Notes under the pieces: generated by a model
The model's input: the letters and a program-made list of their open reading frames with translations, nothing else
Database searches by the model: none
What the model was told of the DNA's origin: nothing
In this document: positions 53,218 to 61,951 of the stretch, piece by piece
How positions within the stretch are numbered: the stretch's first letter is position 1
How the letters are laid out: every line of letters starts with the position of its first letter
Assembly: GCF_900107205.1 (NCBI RefSeq)
Contig: NZ_FNPC01000009.1
Location: 57,575 to 121,574 of the forward strand
Source of the DNA: Halopenitus persicus
GTDB lineage: Archaea > Halobacteriota > Halobacteria > Halobacteriales > Haloferacaceae
Length of the DNA: 64,000 bases
Direction: 5' to 3'
Position numbers and translations under genes: made by a program

Positions 53218-53691
53218 ATGGTTTCTACAGGAGACACCGCACCGAGTTTCACGGCGACGATCGGCACGAGCGACCACGAACCGTTCGACCTCGACGACGT
53301 GCTCGGGGACGGCCCGGTCGTGCTGGCGTTCTTCCCGGGCGCGTTCACGCCCCCGTGCACGAACGAGATGATCGCCTTCCAGGAGCGGCTCGACGACTTC
53401 GCGGACGCCGGCGCGACCGTGCTCGGCCTCAGCGCCGACTCGCCGTTCTCGCTGGGGGCGTTCCGCGAGGAACACGGCATCGAGTTCGACCTCGTGAGCG
53501 ACATGGCCGGCGACGCGATCCGCGCGTACGATCTCGAGATCGACATCGCGGAGCTGGGCCTGCACGGGATCGCGAACCGCGCCGTCTACGTCCTCGACGC
53601 CGACGGCACGGTCGTCTACGACTGGGTAGCCGACGATCCGACGAACGAGCCGGACTACGAGGCGGTACTCGAGGCCGTCGAGTCGGCCTGA
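53218..53691 (+). CDS. peroxiredoxin (AhpC/TSA, BCP/AhpE type)
   Basis: 157 residues from ATG 53218 (MVSTGDTAPSFTATIGTSDH). The peroxidatic Cys is in 'FFPGAFTPPCTNEMIAFQER', matching the Pxx(S/T)xxC motif. 'VLGLSADSPFSLGAFREEHG' and 'ANRAVYVLDADGTVVYDW' complete the thioredoxin fold. It has no second Cys in the usual resolving place, so it is probably 1-Cys. It has a TATA box 'tttataag' at 53187-53194. Confidence 0.9.
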   Translation: MVSTGDTAPSFTATIGTSDHEPFDLDDVLGDGPVVLAFFPGAFTPPCTNEMIAFQERLDDFADAGATVLGLSADSPFSLGAFREEHGIEFDLVSDMAGDAIRAYDLEIDIAELGLHGIANRAVYVLDADGTVVYDWVADDPTNEPDYEAVLEAVESA

Positions 53692-53847
53692 TTCGGGAGC
53701 CGCCGCAGCAGTCGATCCGACCGAGCCGCCGACCGTTTTTTTCCGGTCCGTTCGAAAACTGTTGTTTCTCTCCTCCGCCGGCGAATTTCCCGGCCGATTC
53801 GACGACGAATCGTTTCCGGCCGATTCGACGGCGAACCGCTTCGCGTC

Positions 53848-54975
53848 TCACTCGTCCCCGTCGGGGACGGTCGTTCGATTCGCCCGGCGGAGCACGAACG
53901 GCCCGATCGCGAGCGTGCGCCGCGCCATCGTCGCGATCCGGAGCAGGAAGGAGACGAGCAACAGAAACGGCGTGACGGCGACCGTCGTCGCCGCGGCCAC
54001 CGCCAGCACCAGCACGTCGACGCCGAGGATCGACCCCTCGACGACTGCAGTGTTGAAGAAGAGCAACATCGAGATCGTCACGATCAGGGCGGGAACGGCG
54101 GCGTACAGCATCGCCCTGGAGAGCGCGATCAGCTCCCACTGGAAGTAGAGCGTCTTGAAGTGCTCGCGGGCGAGCCCGAACTGCTCGAGGGCATCGAGGA
54201 GGTCCGCGTGCGCGTCGCGGGCCGCGTCGGGGATCGCGTCCGCGTGGACGGTTCCGATCCGGCGCGCCTGAAACACCTTCCAGGAGTAGTTGAAGTTCAA
54301 CGCGGCACCGATCACGGCGTAGGTTCCGAACTGGGCGTCCGTGAGGTCGGCGCGCACGCGATCCGCGTGGGTGGTGAGTTCCGTGACGAAGTCGTCGACG
54401 TCCTCGAAGAGGTCGTCAGCGTCAGCGTCGCCGGCATCTGACTCGTCGCCGGCATCTGACTCGTCGCCGGCATCTGACTCGTCGGCGTCGTCGGCGTCGT
54501 CGACGTCAGTCGTGGACTGGTCGAGCGCGTCCCGGAACGCGGTCGCGCGGTCGGCACACGCGCCGACGAGCGCGGCGATGAACGACCCGGGATCCGCGGG
54601 ACTCACCGGCTCGTCGATCGTGTCCGCGACCGACTCCCGGAACTCCAGCGCGCCGTCGAGGCGTTCGCGCTGGTCGTCGACGGCCCCGAGCTCCTGGGAA
54701 AGCACCAGCGAGTTGATCGACACGACCAGGGTGACGCCGGTGATGAGCGCCGTGGTCAGTCCCTGAAACAGAGTGTGGATGACGTCGGTGGACCGCATCA
54801 CGGACCGAAACGGGGTCGGCGTCGCGGCGCTGGCGGCCACGACCCCGAGGAACACGGCCGCCATCAACCCCGCCGCGACCGCGCGGCGGTCCGCCTCGAG
54901 CAGTACCCGCTGCTTCCAGGTCGAACCCGCGCTCCGTTCCGCCATCGTGTCGCTCGGGGCTGCGCTCTTGGACAT
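53848..54975 (-). CDS. haloarchaeal membrane protein with acidic DESDAG repeat loop
   Basis: 375 residues. Two helices near the N-terminus (AVAAGLMAAVFLGVVAASA and LFQGLTTALITGVTLVVSI) and two near the C-terminus (AVPALIVTISMLLFFNTAVV and VLVLAVAAATTVAVTPFLLL) flank a 180-residue soluble loop. The loop contains the tandem 'DESDAG' repeat (three copies, coded at about 54430-54485) and a helical bundle with 'NFNYSWKVFQARRIG'. I do not recognise a family; homologs occur in haloarchaea as hypothetical proteins. It is transcribed alone. Confidence 0.65.
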   Translation of the reverse strand: MSKSAAPSDTMAERSAGSTWKQRVLLEADRRAVAAGLMAAVFLGVVAASAATPTPFRSVMRSTDVIHTLFQGLTTALITGVTLVVSINSLVLSQELGAVDDQRERLDGALEFRESVADTIDEPVSPADPGSFIAALVGACADRATAFRDALDQSTTDVDDADDADESDAGDESDAGDESDAGDADADDLFEDVDDFVTELTTHADRVRADLTDAQFGTYAVIGAALNFNYSWKVFQARRIGTVHADAIPDAARDAHADLLDALEQFGLAREHFKTLYFQWELIALSRAMLYAAVPALIVTISMLLFFNTAVVEGSILGVDVLVLAVAAATTVAVTPFLLLVSFLLRIATMARRTLAIGPFVLRRANRTTVPDGDE

Positions 54976-55049
54976 CGTCGGAGTCCGGCTACACGCCCTG
55001 AACGCAAAATACCCCGGGAACGGAGTCGGCAGTCGGTTCCCGTCGCCGG

Positions 55050-55796
55050 TTAGCTTCGGCGGCCGAACACGATGGCCGCCGACAGCAGGGCCGCGATGGC
55101 GGTCCCGACGCCGAACCCGGGCGCGGAATCGCTCGTCGCTCCCGCGTCGGCGGTTGCGCTACCGGTCGCACCTGGGCCGTCATCCGGGGAGAGAACCATC
55201 TCGAATCCGTCGAGGCTCGTTCCGGGCTCCCAGACGTGGGTCCCGTCTTCGACGGCGGTCGGGGCGGGAGTCGCCGCGGTCGTCGAGTAGCCCTCGGGGG
55301 GCACCACGACGAACTGCCGATCGGGGGTGAATCCGCTCGCAAACGGCTCGGCGAGGACGATCGATCCGTCCGTCGTCGTCGCCAAGTCGGTCCAGTGAAC
55401 CGACAGCTCCACGACGCCGGTGTCGTCCACCGTGGTGAGATCAACCGACCCGTCGTCGATCGCCATCTCTCGATCGACGTTGGTCGCCGTCTCGTTGGCG
55501 ACCGACCGCATCCGTGAGGCGAACCGGTCACGGAGGTCGGTTCGTGCGGTCGAGTCGTTCCGGAGGTCCTCGAAGGCGGCGCGTTCATCGTCGGCCTCGA
55601 GGTCGTAGGTGAGACGCACGGTCACCGTCGCGTCGCCGTCGTCCTCGAGGGCGACGGTGAACGCGGGCTCGTCGTCGGAGTGGCTGGTCGCCGCGACGGA
55701 CCCCGTCGCGCCCACGAAAAGACTGCAGACGACGAGAACCGTGAGCCCTCCCGCAAGAAGTCGACGTCGTGATCGAGAGCCGGCCGGGCTACTCAT
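55050..55796 (-). CDS. PGF-CTERM secreted/anchored protein
   Basis: 248 residues. A signal peptide (LAGGLTVLVVCSLFVGATGS) is followed by an extracellular domain with 'VALEDDGDATVTVRLTYDLE' and 'RFASRMRSVANETATNVDRE'. The C-terminus 'APGFGVGTAIAALLSAAIVF' plus GRRS is a PGF-CTERM anchor. The function is unknown. It is followed on the same strand, upstream, by another secreted protein gene (57092-55917), 120 bases away. Confidence 0.8.
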   Translation of the reverse strand: MSSPAGSRSRRRLLAGGLTVLVVCSLFVGATGSVAATSHSDDEPAFTVALEDDGDATVTVRLTYDLEADDERAAFEDLRNDSTARTDLRDRFASRMRSVANETATNVDREMAIDDGSVDLTTVDDTGVVELSVHWTDLATTTDGSIVLAEPFASGFTPDRQFVVVPPEGYSTTAATPAPTAVEDGTHVWEPGTSLDGFEMVLSPDDGPGATGSATADAGATSDSAPGFGVGTAIAALLSAAIVFGRRS

Positions 55797-55916
55797 TGAC
55801 CGGCCCCCCGCGTCCGTTCATCCCGACCATTCGTGGGTCGGGAGCGTATTCCTCCGGGTCGGGATCGTGTCCGTCAGTCCGCGTGTCTCGGCCCGTCAGT
55901 CGATCAGCCTGCGTCA

Positions 55917-57092
55917 TCAGTTTCCACCGGGACCGCCCTGTGCGGAGCCGCCCTGGGAGGATCCGCCGGCGGAACTGCCACCTGCGGAACCGCTTTGCGA
56001 GGAGCCGGCGCCGGCCCCGTCGTCAGCGGCGTCGTCCGAACCGTCCTCGGAGGCGTCGTCGGTTGCCGACCCGTCATCGGTTGATCCGTCCTCGGCCGAC
56101 TCGTCATCGGCCGACGAGCCGTCGTCCGTGGTTTCGGTCCCCGCATCACCGCTCATCGAATCGTCGTCCGTTTCGTCGGTGTCATTTCCGTCGGCAGCAT
56201 CCGGTCGGCCCGCATCGTCCGGTCGTCCGGCGTCGTCAGGCTGCTCGGCGGCCTCGTCCGAGTCGGCTTCGCCATCGGACTGGCCGGCATCGTCCGGTCG
56301 GCCGGCATCGTCATCCGGACCCGCATCGCCATCAGGACCGGCAGCCTCCGGCGGACCTGCGTGGGCGGGTCGGCCGATGTTCTCGGGCGGCCCGGCGATG
56401 TCACCAGCGACGGCCGAGGCGTTCCCGTGGAGCTGGCTAGCGTTGCGTCGCAGCTCCTCGATCGCGGACGCGTTGATGCCGCGTTCCTCGAGGAGTCCGG
56501 GCGGGAGCTCCTGAGCCGTGTTCGCGGTCTGGTTCGAGATCCGCTCGAGCGTGCGGAGTTCGGCCGCGATCCGGGCCGTTCGTGACCGGTACTCGCCGTG
56601 GGAGATCGTGCCGTTCTCGTACTGTGCCTCGAGTTCGACCCGTCGGTCCTCGAGCTCGGCGATCCGTTCGGAGGTGTTCTCGGCGGACTCCGACACGATG
56701 TCGGCCTTCGAGCCGTTCGAGACCGCGCTGGCGATGCGCAGGCCGAACGCTCGGGTTTCTATCTCGCCGTCGATCTCGGCCTCCTGCACGCCCACGACGC
56801 CCGAGAGACGCTCGCCGGGGCTGACGTCGTCGTCCGACTCGTTGGCCTCCGCGGTGTCGTTCTCGGCGTCGTCCGCGGTGTCGTTCTCGGCGTCGTCGGT
56901 TTCAGTTTCCGTTTCGGTCTCCGTCGTCTCGTTGGTATCGGTGGAGACCTGCGGTCGATCCCCATCGAGCGGTTCCATCGCGTTCGCGCCGGTGCTCGCC
57001 TGTCCGCCGACGCCGGCGGCGGCCGCGGGTGCGGCCCCCACGGTCGAGACGACGAGCGTGATCGCGATCAGCAGTGTCGCGGTTCGATTCAT
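55917..57092 (-). CDS. secreted acidic protein with coiled coil and disordered Asp/Gly tail
   Basis: 391 residues. A signal peptide (LIAITLVVSTVGAAPAAAA) is followed by an acidic Thr/Glu linker. A conserved helical domain follows (about 95-235; 'SPGERLSGVVGVQEAEIDGE', 'IAELEDRRVELEAQYENGT', 'ELPPGLLEERGINASAIEEL'). The last 150 residues are low-complexity 'DDAGRPDDAG' repeats and a Gly/Ser/Gln tail. The helical domain resembles a haloarchaeal DUF of secreted proteins (DUF7096-like, from memory). There is no membrane anchor at the end. A TATA box 'atataaat' lies 30 bases before the start. Confidence 0.72.
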   Translation of the reverse strand: MNRTATLLIAITLVVSTVGAAPAAAAGVGGQASTGANAMEPLDGDRPQVSTDTNETTETETETETDDAENDTADDAENDTAEANESDDDVSPGERLSGVVGVQEAEIDGEIETRAFGLRIASAVSNGSKADIVSESAENTSERIAELEDRRVELEAQYENGTISHGEYRSRTARIAAELRTLERISNQTANTAQELPPGLLEERGINASAIEELRRNASQLHGNASAVAGDIAGPPENIGRPAHAGPPEAAGPDGDAGPDDDAGRPDDAGQSDGEADSDEAAEQPDDAGRPDDAGRPDAADGNDTDETDDDSMSGDAGTETTDDGSSADDESAEDGSTDDGSATDDASEDGSDDAADDGAGAGSSQSGSAGGSSAGGSSQGGSAQGGPGGN

Positions 57093-57263
57093 TGCACTCG
57101 AGGAATGGACGGGGAGGGGGATATAAATGGACGACCGTCGAGCCGATTTTGGAACGTTTAATCCGGATTAAATCGGTTTCCGTCCGGTGATCTCGGCTTT
57201 GGACACCGATCCCCGGTATCGAGCGACCCGGTTTTACGAGCGGTTCATTTCAGTCACCGCGCG

Positions 57264-57352
57264 CGGGACGTCGGGTCGTCGCGAACGGGACGTCGGGTCG
57301 TCGCGAACGGAACGTCAGGGGTGTCGCGAACGGAACGTCAGGGGTGTCGGGA
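57264..57352. repeat. 22/23-base tandem repeat, four copies
   Basis: CGGGACGTCGGGTCGTCGCGAA occurs twice (57264-57285, 57286-57307), then two copies of a related CGGAACGTCAGGGGTGTCGCGAA type (57308-57330 and from 57331). The 57093-57544 gap holds this array, the regulatory box and no gene. Confidence 0.8.
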
Positions 57353-57453
57353 CGGTCACCCGCAAGGATCGAACGGCCACTTCCGGGAACGACCGCCTCG
57401 AAGGGACCGAGCGCGAAGTCATCGTGCGGGAGGTTCATTTATATACTACGGTA

Positions 57454-57465
57454 CGGACATGTTCG
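57454..57465. promoter_or_regulatory. CGGACATGTTCG box upstream of nirK
   Basis: 11 of 12 positions of the shared palindrome, 79 bases before the nirK start; a TATA-like 'atttatata' is at 57437-57445. The larger distance suggests a longer leader for nirK. Confidence 0.6.
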
Positions 57466-57544
57466 AGCACCGTCGCCAATAAATTGGAATTCAATTACCT
57501 ATTGAAGTGTATGATGCACATATGCTCAAATGGAGGGAGACCCA

Positions 57545-58636
57545 ATGTCCCAATCACACAGTATCCCACGGCGGACGTTCATGAAGGCGGCCGGTGCCGG
57601 TGCAGCGGTGTTGACCGCGGGTTGTCTCGGTGCCCCCCGTGCGGATGCGGGCGCCCAGGCGCAGACCACCCCGGAGGCGGACGGGGGCGGACTCGACCCG
57701 GCGAAGTCCGTCGACCTCGACCGGATCGCGGCGGACCCGACCGACCTGCCGGACCCGGTCGACTGGAGCGAGCCGCGCCACCACGAGATCGAGCTGGAAA
57801 CGACCGAACGCGTCGCCGAGATCGAGCCGGGCGTCACGTTCGATTACATGACCTTCAACGACCGGATCCCCGGTCCGATGGTCCGCGTGCGGCGCGGCGA
57901 CACCGTCACGCTTCGGCTCACCAGCGACTCCGGCAACTCGCTGCCGCACAACATCGACTTCCACGCGGTGTACGGCCCGGGCGGCGGCGCCGACGACACG
58001 ACGATCGCGCCCGGCGAGAGCGCCGAGATCCAGTTCAAGGCGACCTACCCCGGCGTGTTCATCTACCACTGTGCGGTCCCGAACATGGACCACCACATCA
58101 GTGCGGGAATGTTCGGCGCGATCCTCGTCGAGCCCGAGGACGGCCTGCCGGAGGTCGACCGCGAGCTCTACTTCGGCCAGCACGAGCTCTACACGACCGG
58201 TGACACCGGCGAGAAGGGCCACCACGCCTTCGATATGGAGGCGATGAAGGCGGAGGAGCCGACCTACGTCTGCCTGAACGGCGAGGCGTACGCCTTCACC
58301 GGCGACGGATACGGTCCGATCACGGTCCAGAAGGGCGAACGGATCCGGATCTTCCACTCCGTCGGCGGACCGAACCTGATGAGCTCCTGGCACGGGATCG
58401 GGAACGTCTGGGAGACGTTCTACCGCGACGGCGACCTGGTCTCCGACCCGGACCGGTACGTCGAGACGGCCCCGGTCGCACCCGGCACGGTCGCGGCGGC
58501 CGAGATCGACACGCCGGTCCCCGGCCCGATCAAGCTGGTCGACCACGCGCTCTCGCGGGTCGCCCGGAAGGGAATGCTCGGGGTCATCCAGGTCGAGGGC
58601 GAGGAGGAGCCCGAGATCTTCAACCCGGACCCGTAG
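57545..58636 (+). CDS. nirK: copper-containing nitrite reductase
   Basis: 363 residues from ATG 57545 (MSQSHSIPRRTFMKAAGAGA), giving a proper Tat signal with twin Arg and a 'LTAGC' lipobox-like cleavage region. Two cupredoxin domains follow. Type 1 copper ligands are visible: first His of 'LPHNIDFHAVYG', Cys of 'FIYHCAVPNMDHH', the next His and Met of 'HISAGMFG'. Type 2 ligands are the second His of 'HNIDFH', the His of 'YHC' and the His of 'SSWHGIGNVW'. It reduces nitrite to nitric oxide outside the membrane during denitrification. The box at 57454 fits anaerobic induction. Confidence 0.95.
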   Translation: MSQSHSIPRRTFMKAAGAGAAVLTAGCLGAPRADAGAQAQTTPEADGGGLDPAKSVDLDRIAADPTDLPDPVDWSEPRHHEIELETTERVAEIEPGVTFDYMTFNDRIPGPMVRVRRGDTVTLRLTSDSGNSLPHNIDFHAVYGPGGGADDTTIAPGESAEIQFKATYPGVFIYHCAVPNMDHHISAGMFGAILVEPEDGLPEVDRELYFGQHELYTTGDTGEKGHHAFDMEAMKAEEPTYVCLNGEAYAFTGDGYGPITVQKGERIRIFHSVGGPNLMSSWHGIGNVWETFYRDGDLVSDPDRYVETAPVAPGTVAAAEIDTPVPGPIKLVDHALSRVARKGMLGVIQVEGEEEPEIFNPDP

Positions 58637-58870
58637 CGTCCGGTCGTGGTCCCGGCTCCGCGACCCGGCCGGTCAGCCTCCGGGCGGACTCGCCGGTCGT
58701 TGCACTGATATCCGACCGTTCGTCGAGCGATGATCCGGCTAGGAAACGAGGAGAGAGCGTCATAGAAGAGTTCACACATCCTTCGGAGTGTTCAGTGCAA
58801 GCGAGTGATTTAACGCAGGATATGTTGACTTGTCTACCAGGTGGTAAGACACCCGTGCGAGATACAGAGG

Positions 58871-58905
58871 TTGACATCCTCCCCACCCTGAAGGGCGGGG
58901 TTTTA
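58871..58905 (-). mobile_element. orphan IS200/IS605-type end (hairpin plus ggatgtcaa)
   Basis: The minus strand reads a GC-rich hairpin (58881-58900) followed by AGGATGTCAA, the same end type as the tnpB element at 27740-27770. No tnpA or tnpB is near, so it is a solo end or a miniature derivative. The surrounding 58637-58936 gap holds no gene. Confidence 0.6.
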
Positions 58906-58936
58906 GCCTTGTAACTTCCATAAGCTCCGTCGAGTG

Positions 58937-59524
58937 TCAGAAACACTCCACAGGCTGTCCCTGCGTGATCGGATCTACAACCAGTCTTGACACGTTCTCT
59001 TGGAGTTTCTTATCGACCGCCCGGAGAACTACCTCGTCGTCGACGTAGTACGAGGCGTATAGGAGTGGTGAGTCGATTTCGATCGGGCCATCGTCTCCTT
59101 CGATTTCGGCATCATACGTGTACGCAACCTGTACAATCGCTGCCCCATCCGGGGCGTCGTGGATCTCCGTCTCCTCAATGGAGACGCTCACCTGGTTCAG
59201 ATATGTTCCCCGCTGAGAGTACGTCTTGGTCAGGCGGTAGGCCCGTTCGTACCGTGCCGCGTAGGAGCGTACTTCCTCGTCCGACAGCGAGTCCGGCCGT
59301 GTCGGATACGTGTACCGTTCAGCGTCTCCTGGGGGATCCGCGTCAGGTCCTGGTGGTACTGGCCGAGTTGCAGCGTCACATTCATATGTCGGTGTTTCGG
59401 CTGTCTGGGTCGGGCTTCCCGTCTCGGACGCACCCTCACGGTCTGGACTCTGTTCGTTTAGGCACCCGCTCAGACCACCTACGAGGCCGGCAGACGCGTA
59501 CGTAAGGACTCGCCGACGGTTCAT
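58937..59524 (-). CDS. uncharacterised haloarchaeal lipoprotein
   Basis: 195 residues from ATG 59524 (MNRRRVLTYASAGLVGGLSG), with a Tat-like RRR signal and the lipobox 'LSGC'. A Ser/Thr-rich linker precedes a domain with 'RPDSLSDEEVRSYAARYERA' and 'VSIEETEIHDAPDGAAIVQV'. This helix-plus-sheet pattern occurs in many haloarchaeal hypothetical lipoproteins. Function unknown. Confidence 0.7.
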   Translation of the reverse strand: MNRRRVLTYASAGLVGGLSGCLNEQSPDREGASETGSPTQTAETPTYECDAATRPVPPGPDADPPGDAERYTYPTRPDSLSDEEVRSYAARYERAYRLTKTYSQRGTYLNQVSVSIEETEIHDAPDGAAIVQVAYTYDAEIEGDDGPIEIDSPLLYASYYVDDEVVLRAVDKKLQENVSRLVVDPITQGQPVECF

Positions 59525-59687
59525 ATTCAATGAGTGACATCTACTATTAAATTCCTTTCCGAAGGACAAAACACCATTGTAGTAGCAGTTGCCTCAGTGG
59601 CCGTCCAGTCTGTGCAAGATTCACGCTCCGTATCTCGCACAGTTATCAGAATAGATCTTCGAACTGGTAGAAATTCGTATTGGCCAA

Positions 59688-59742
59688 TACAGACGAACGC
59701 TATATCACACCCACATACAGACGAGCGCTATATCACACCCAC
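59688..59742. repeat. 28-base direct repeat, two copies
   Basis: TACAGACGAACGCTATATCACACCCACA (59688-59715) is followed directly by a nearly identical copy to 59742 with one change (A to G). The rest of the 59525-59864 gap is AT-rich and holds no gene. Confidence 0.85.
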
Positions 59743-59864
59743 TCCGGAATTATCCACATTCTGTCAAGAGCTGCTTACTGAATAGAGAGGGTATATCGTT
59801 CATCTTCATTGGCTCGTTCACTGTTGGGGAAAAAATATTACAGCTTGACGCGCAAGCAGTATTT

Positions 59865-60326
59865 ATGTCCCCGACTCGGCGACAGTTCCTCCTCGCAAGC
59901 ACCGGCGGAATTACCGGGCTTGCTGGGTGTTCGGCGCTTTCCGACCCGGAACAATCCCTGTTGATTTCGGTCCACAATTACACCGAATCGCGTCACGAGG
60001 GATACCTACTCATCGAAAACGATGGCACGGAGGTCATCCGCCAGTACGTGGAGGTTTCTGCCGCTCCGCCGGACGAATGGACGACGGTAGAAACAGAGGT
60101 CGCACTCGGTGAGATGGCCACTGGTACCCGTCTCGATGTGACAGCAGCGTTCGATGGCCGCGAGCCAACCAGGTCGATCACGCTGGATTGCCACCCCGAG
60201 TATACTGGCGACGCCATATACGTACAATTTGAACCCGACCGTCCTATCAATCCAAAAGTGAACAACCCTTGTTATGACGAGTTCCCATCACCGGAAGCGT
60301 CCCAAGGAGGAATCAATCAGTCATAG
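59865..60326 (+). CDS. small Tat lipoprotein, unrecognised
   Basis: 153 residues. Tat signal 'SPTRRQFLLASTGGITGLAG' plus lipobox Cys. A single beta-rich domain follows with 'SVHNYTESRHEGYLLIENDG' and 'ALGEMATGTRLDVTAAFDGR'. It resembles many haloarchaeal immunoglobulin-like lipoproteins without known function. It is transcribed alone. Confidence 0.7.
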   Translation: MSPTRRQFLLASTGGITGLAGCSALSDPEQSLLISVHNYTESRHEGYLLIENDGTEVIRQYVEVSAAPPDEWTTVETEVALGEMATGTRLDVTAAFDGREPTRSITLDCHPEYTGDAIYVQFEPDRPINPKVNNPCYDEFPSPEASQGGINQS

Positions 60327-60703
60327 CCGGTTGCTGCAACTGCGCTGTGTATTCGGCAAACCGTTATGAACATCAACGCAACCTGGTAGAAATCTCAGCG
60401 GTACATTCGCAGGCGGGTTCTCACGACCGATTCGGTTATGGGCCGCTAAACACCGTGACGAGAGTTCCATAACACCCTCGGAGCGAGGAGGCGATTCACA
60501 GGCGATGGAGGTGAACGTCCCGGGCTTGACCCCGAAGCTGAAGTCGACACGCTGTGACACCAGCCAGTAGGATCCCTTGACACCGAGGCGGTTCACCGCG
60601 GCCGGGATGGCTCGGTCCGGGTTTGGCTTCGAGGTGGATCCCAACGCCGGTGATTCACGAATCGGGGATCGGGCCCGTCGATCCCACAACGGGGGAGATC
60701 GGG
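60327..60703. other. gene-free stretch, possibly decayed mobile DNA
   Basis: 377 bases. Minus-strand reading gives fragments such as 'VNRLGVKGSYWLVSQRVDFS' without start, stop or family. The run reads as a remnant. No repeat or structured element was found. Confidence 0.35.
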
Positions 60704-61831
60704 CTAGAATGCGGCGACGTCGGAGCGTGAGTCCTCGGACTCCGCCGACGAGAGTTCGTCGAATCCCTCCGGAAGCGGGCCGTCGTACCCCTCGGGGACG
60801 TACGGACAGAGGGGGTCGCTTGCGAGGGGATCGCCGGTCGTCGCGTACGCACGCGATCGACTCCCGCCACAGACGTGTCGGTATTCGCAGGCGCCGCACT
60901 TGCCGCGATAGGCGTCCGGATCACGGAGCTCCTCGAAGAGGTCGGCGTTCCGGTAGACGTCAACGACCGACCGATCCCGGACGTTGCCGGCGGACTCGGG
61001 GAGGAATCCCGAGGGGTACACCTCGCCGGTGTGGCTCACGAACGCGAACCCGCGGCCCGCCGTGATGCCGGCGCGGCGGGGAGACGACGACGCCGTCGTG
61101 TGTGCTTCGTCGGTGGCGCCTTGAAGCCCGACGCGGCGGTAGAAGGGGGCCTCGGTCGTCTTCACGCCGAAGCGCTCCTCGTCGGCGACCGCCTGGAGCC
61201 ACTCCATCACGGCCTCGGCGCGGTCCGGCGCGATCGGATCGAGGACGCGGCCGCGGCCGACCGGGACGAGGAAGAAGACGCTCCAGAGGACGGCGCCGAG
61301 GTCCCGAACGCGATCGCGGATCGCCGGGAGTTCGTCGACGGTGTCGGCGCAGACGGTCGTGTTGATCTGCAGCGGGAGCCCCTCGTCGGCGGCAGCCTCC
61401 GCGGCGGCGACCGTGTCCGCGAAGCTCGCCTCGCCGCGGAACGCGTCGTGGGTCTCGGCGGTGGCGCCGTCGAGGCTGAGCGCCATTCGTTTGATTCCGG
61501 CATCCGCCAGGTCGGCGACGCGATCCGGGGTGAGCGAGCGCGTGCCGCTCGGCGTGATCGTCATCCGGAGGCCCAGGTCATCCCCGTAGGCGGCGAGTTC
61601 GAGGAGGTCGGGCCGGGTGAGGGGATCGCCGCCGGAGAGGACCACGAGCTGGTTCTCGCCGAAGTCGGCGGCGTCCTCGAGGAGGCGCTTGCCCTCCGCG
61701 GTGGTGAGCTCGTCGGGATGCCGGGCGGGTTGGGCGTCGGCCCGACAGTGTCGGCAGGCGAGTTCGCACGCCTGCGTCACCTCCCAGATGAGGACGACCG
61801 GTCGTCGGTCGGTATCGATGTGGTCGAACAT
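60704..61831 (-). CDS. radical SAM/SPASM protein (AhbD/NirJ-like group)
   Basis: 375 residues. The radical SAM cluster ligands are Cys22, Cys26 and Cys29 in 'EVTQACELACRHCRA'. 'VVLSGGDPLTRPDLLELA' is the SAM-binding GGE/GGD motif and 'RMALSLDGATAETHDAFRG' the ribose motif. The SPASM tail has 'KCGACEYRHVCGGSRSRAYA' and 'DPLCPY' for one or two auxiliary Fe-S clusters. The group includes heme-pathway enzymes AhbC/AhbD and NirJ and peptide-modifying enzymes. It is divergent from the gene pair at 61952-63771, with 120 bases between. Cofactor or heme maturation for denitrification, or peptide modification, are both possible. Confidence 0.87.
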   Translation of the reverse strand: MFDHIDTDRRPVVLIWEVTQACELACRHCRADAQPARHPDELTTAEGKRLLEDAADFGENQLVVLSGGDPLTRPDLLELAAYGDDLGLRMTITPSGTRSLTPDRVADLADAGIKRMALSLDGATAETHDAFRGEASFADTVAAAEAAADEGLPLQINTTVCADTVDELPAIRDRVRDLGAVLWSVFFLVPVGRGRVLDPIAPDRAEAVMEWLQAVADEERFGVKTTEAPFYRRVGLQGATDEAHTTASSSPRRAGITAGRGFAFVSHTGEVYPSGFLPESAGNVRDRSVVDVYRNADLFEELRDPDAYRGKCGACEYRHVCGGSRSRAYATTGDPLASDPLCPYVPEGYDGPLPEGFDELSSAESEDSRSDVAAF

Positions 61832-61951
61832 CCGTTAGGCGGGGATTGGAATCCGACGGGCAAGGGTTCTCGACCGAACTGGTTCGGATGGGGTTATCAG
61901 TCGACGGGAACGGTCGGGTGGCGGTTTAGCGACCGTCTCGAACCGCCCGCT

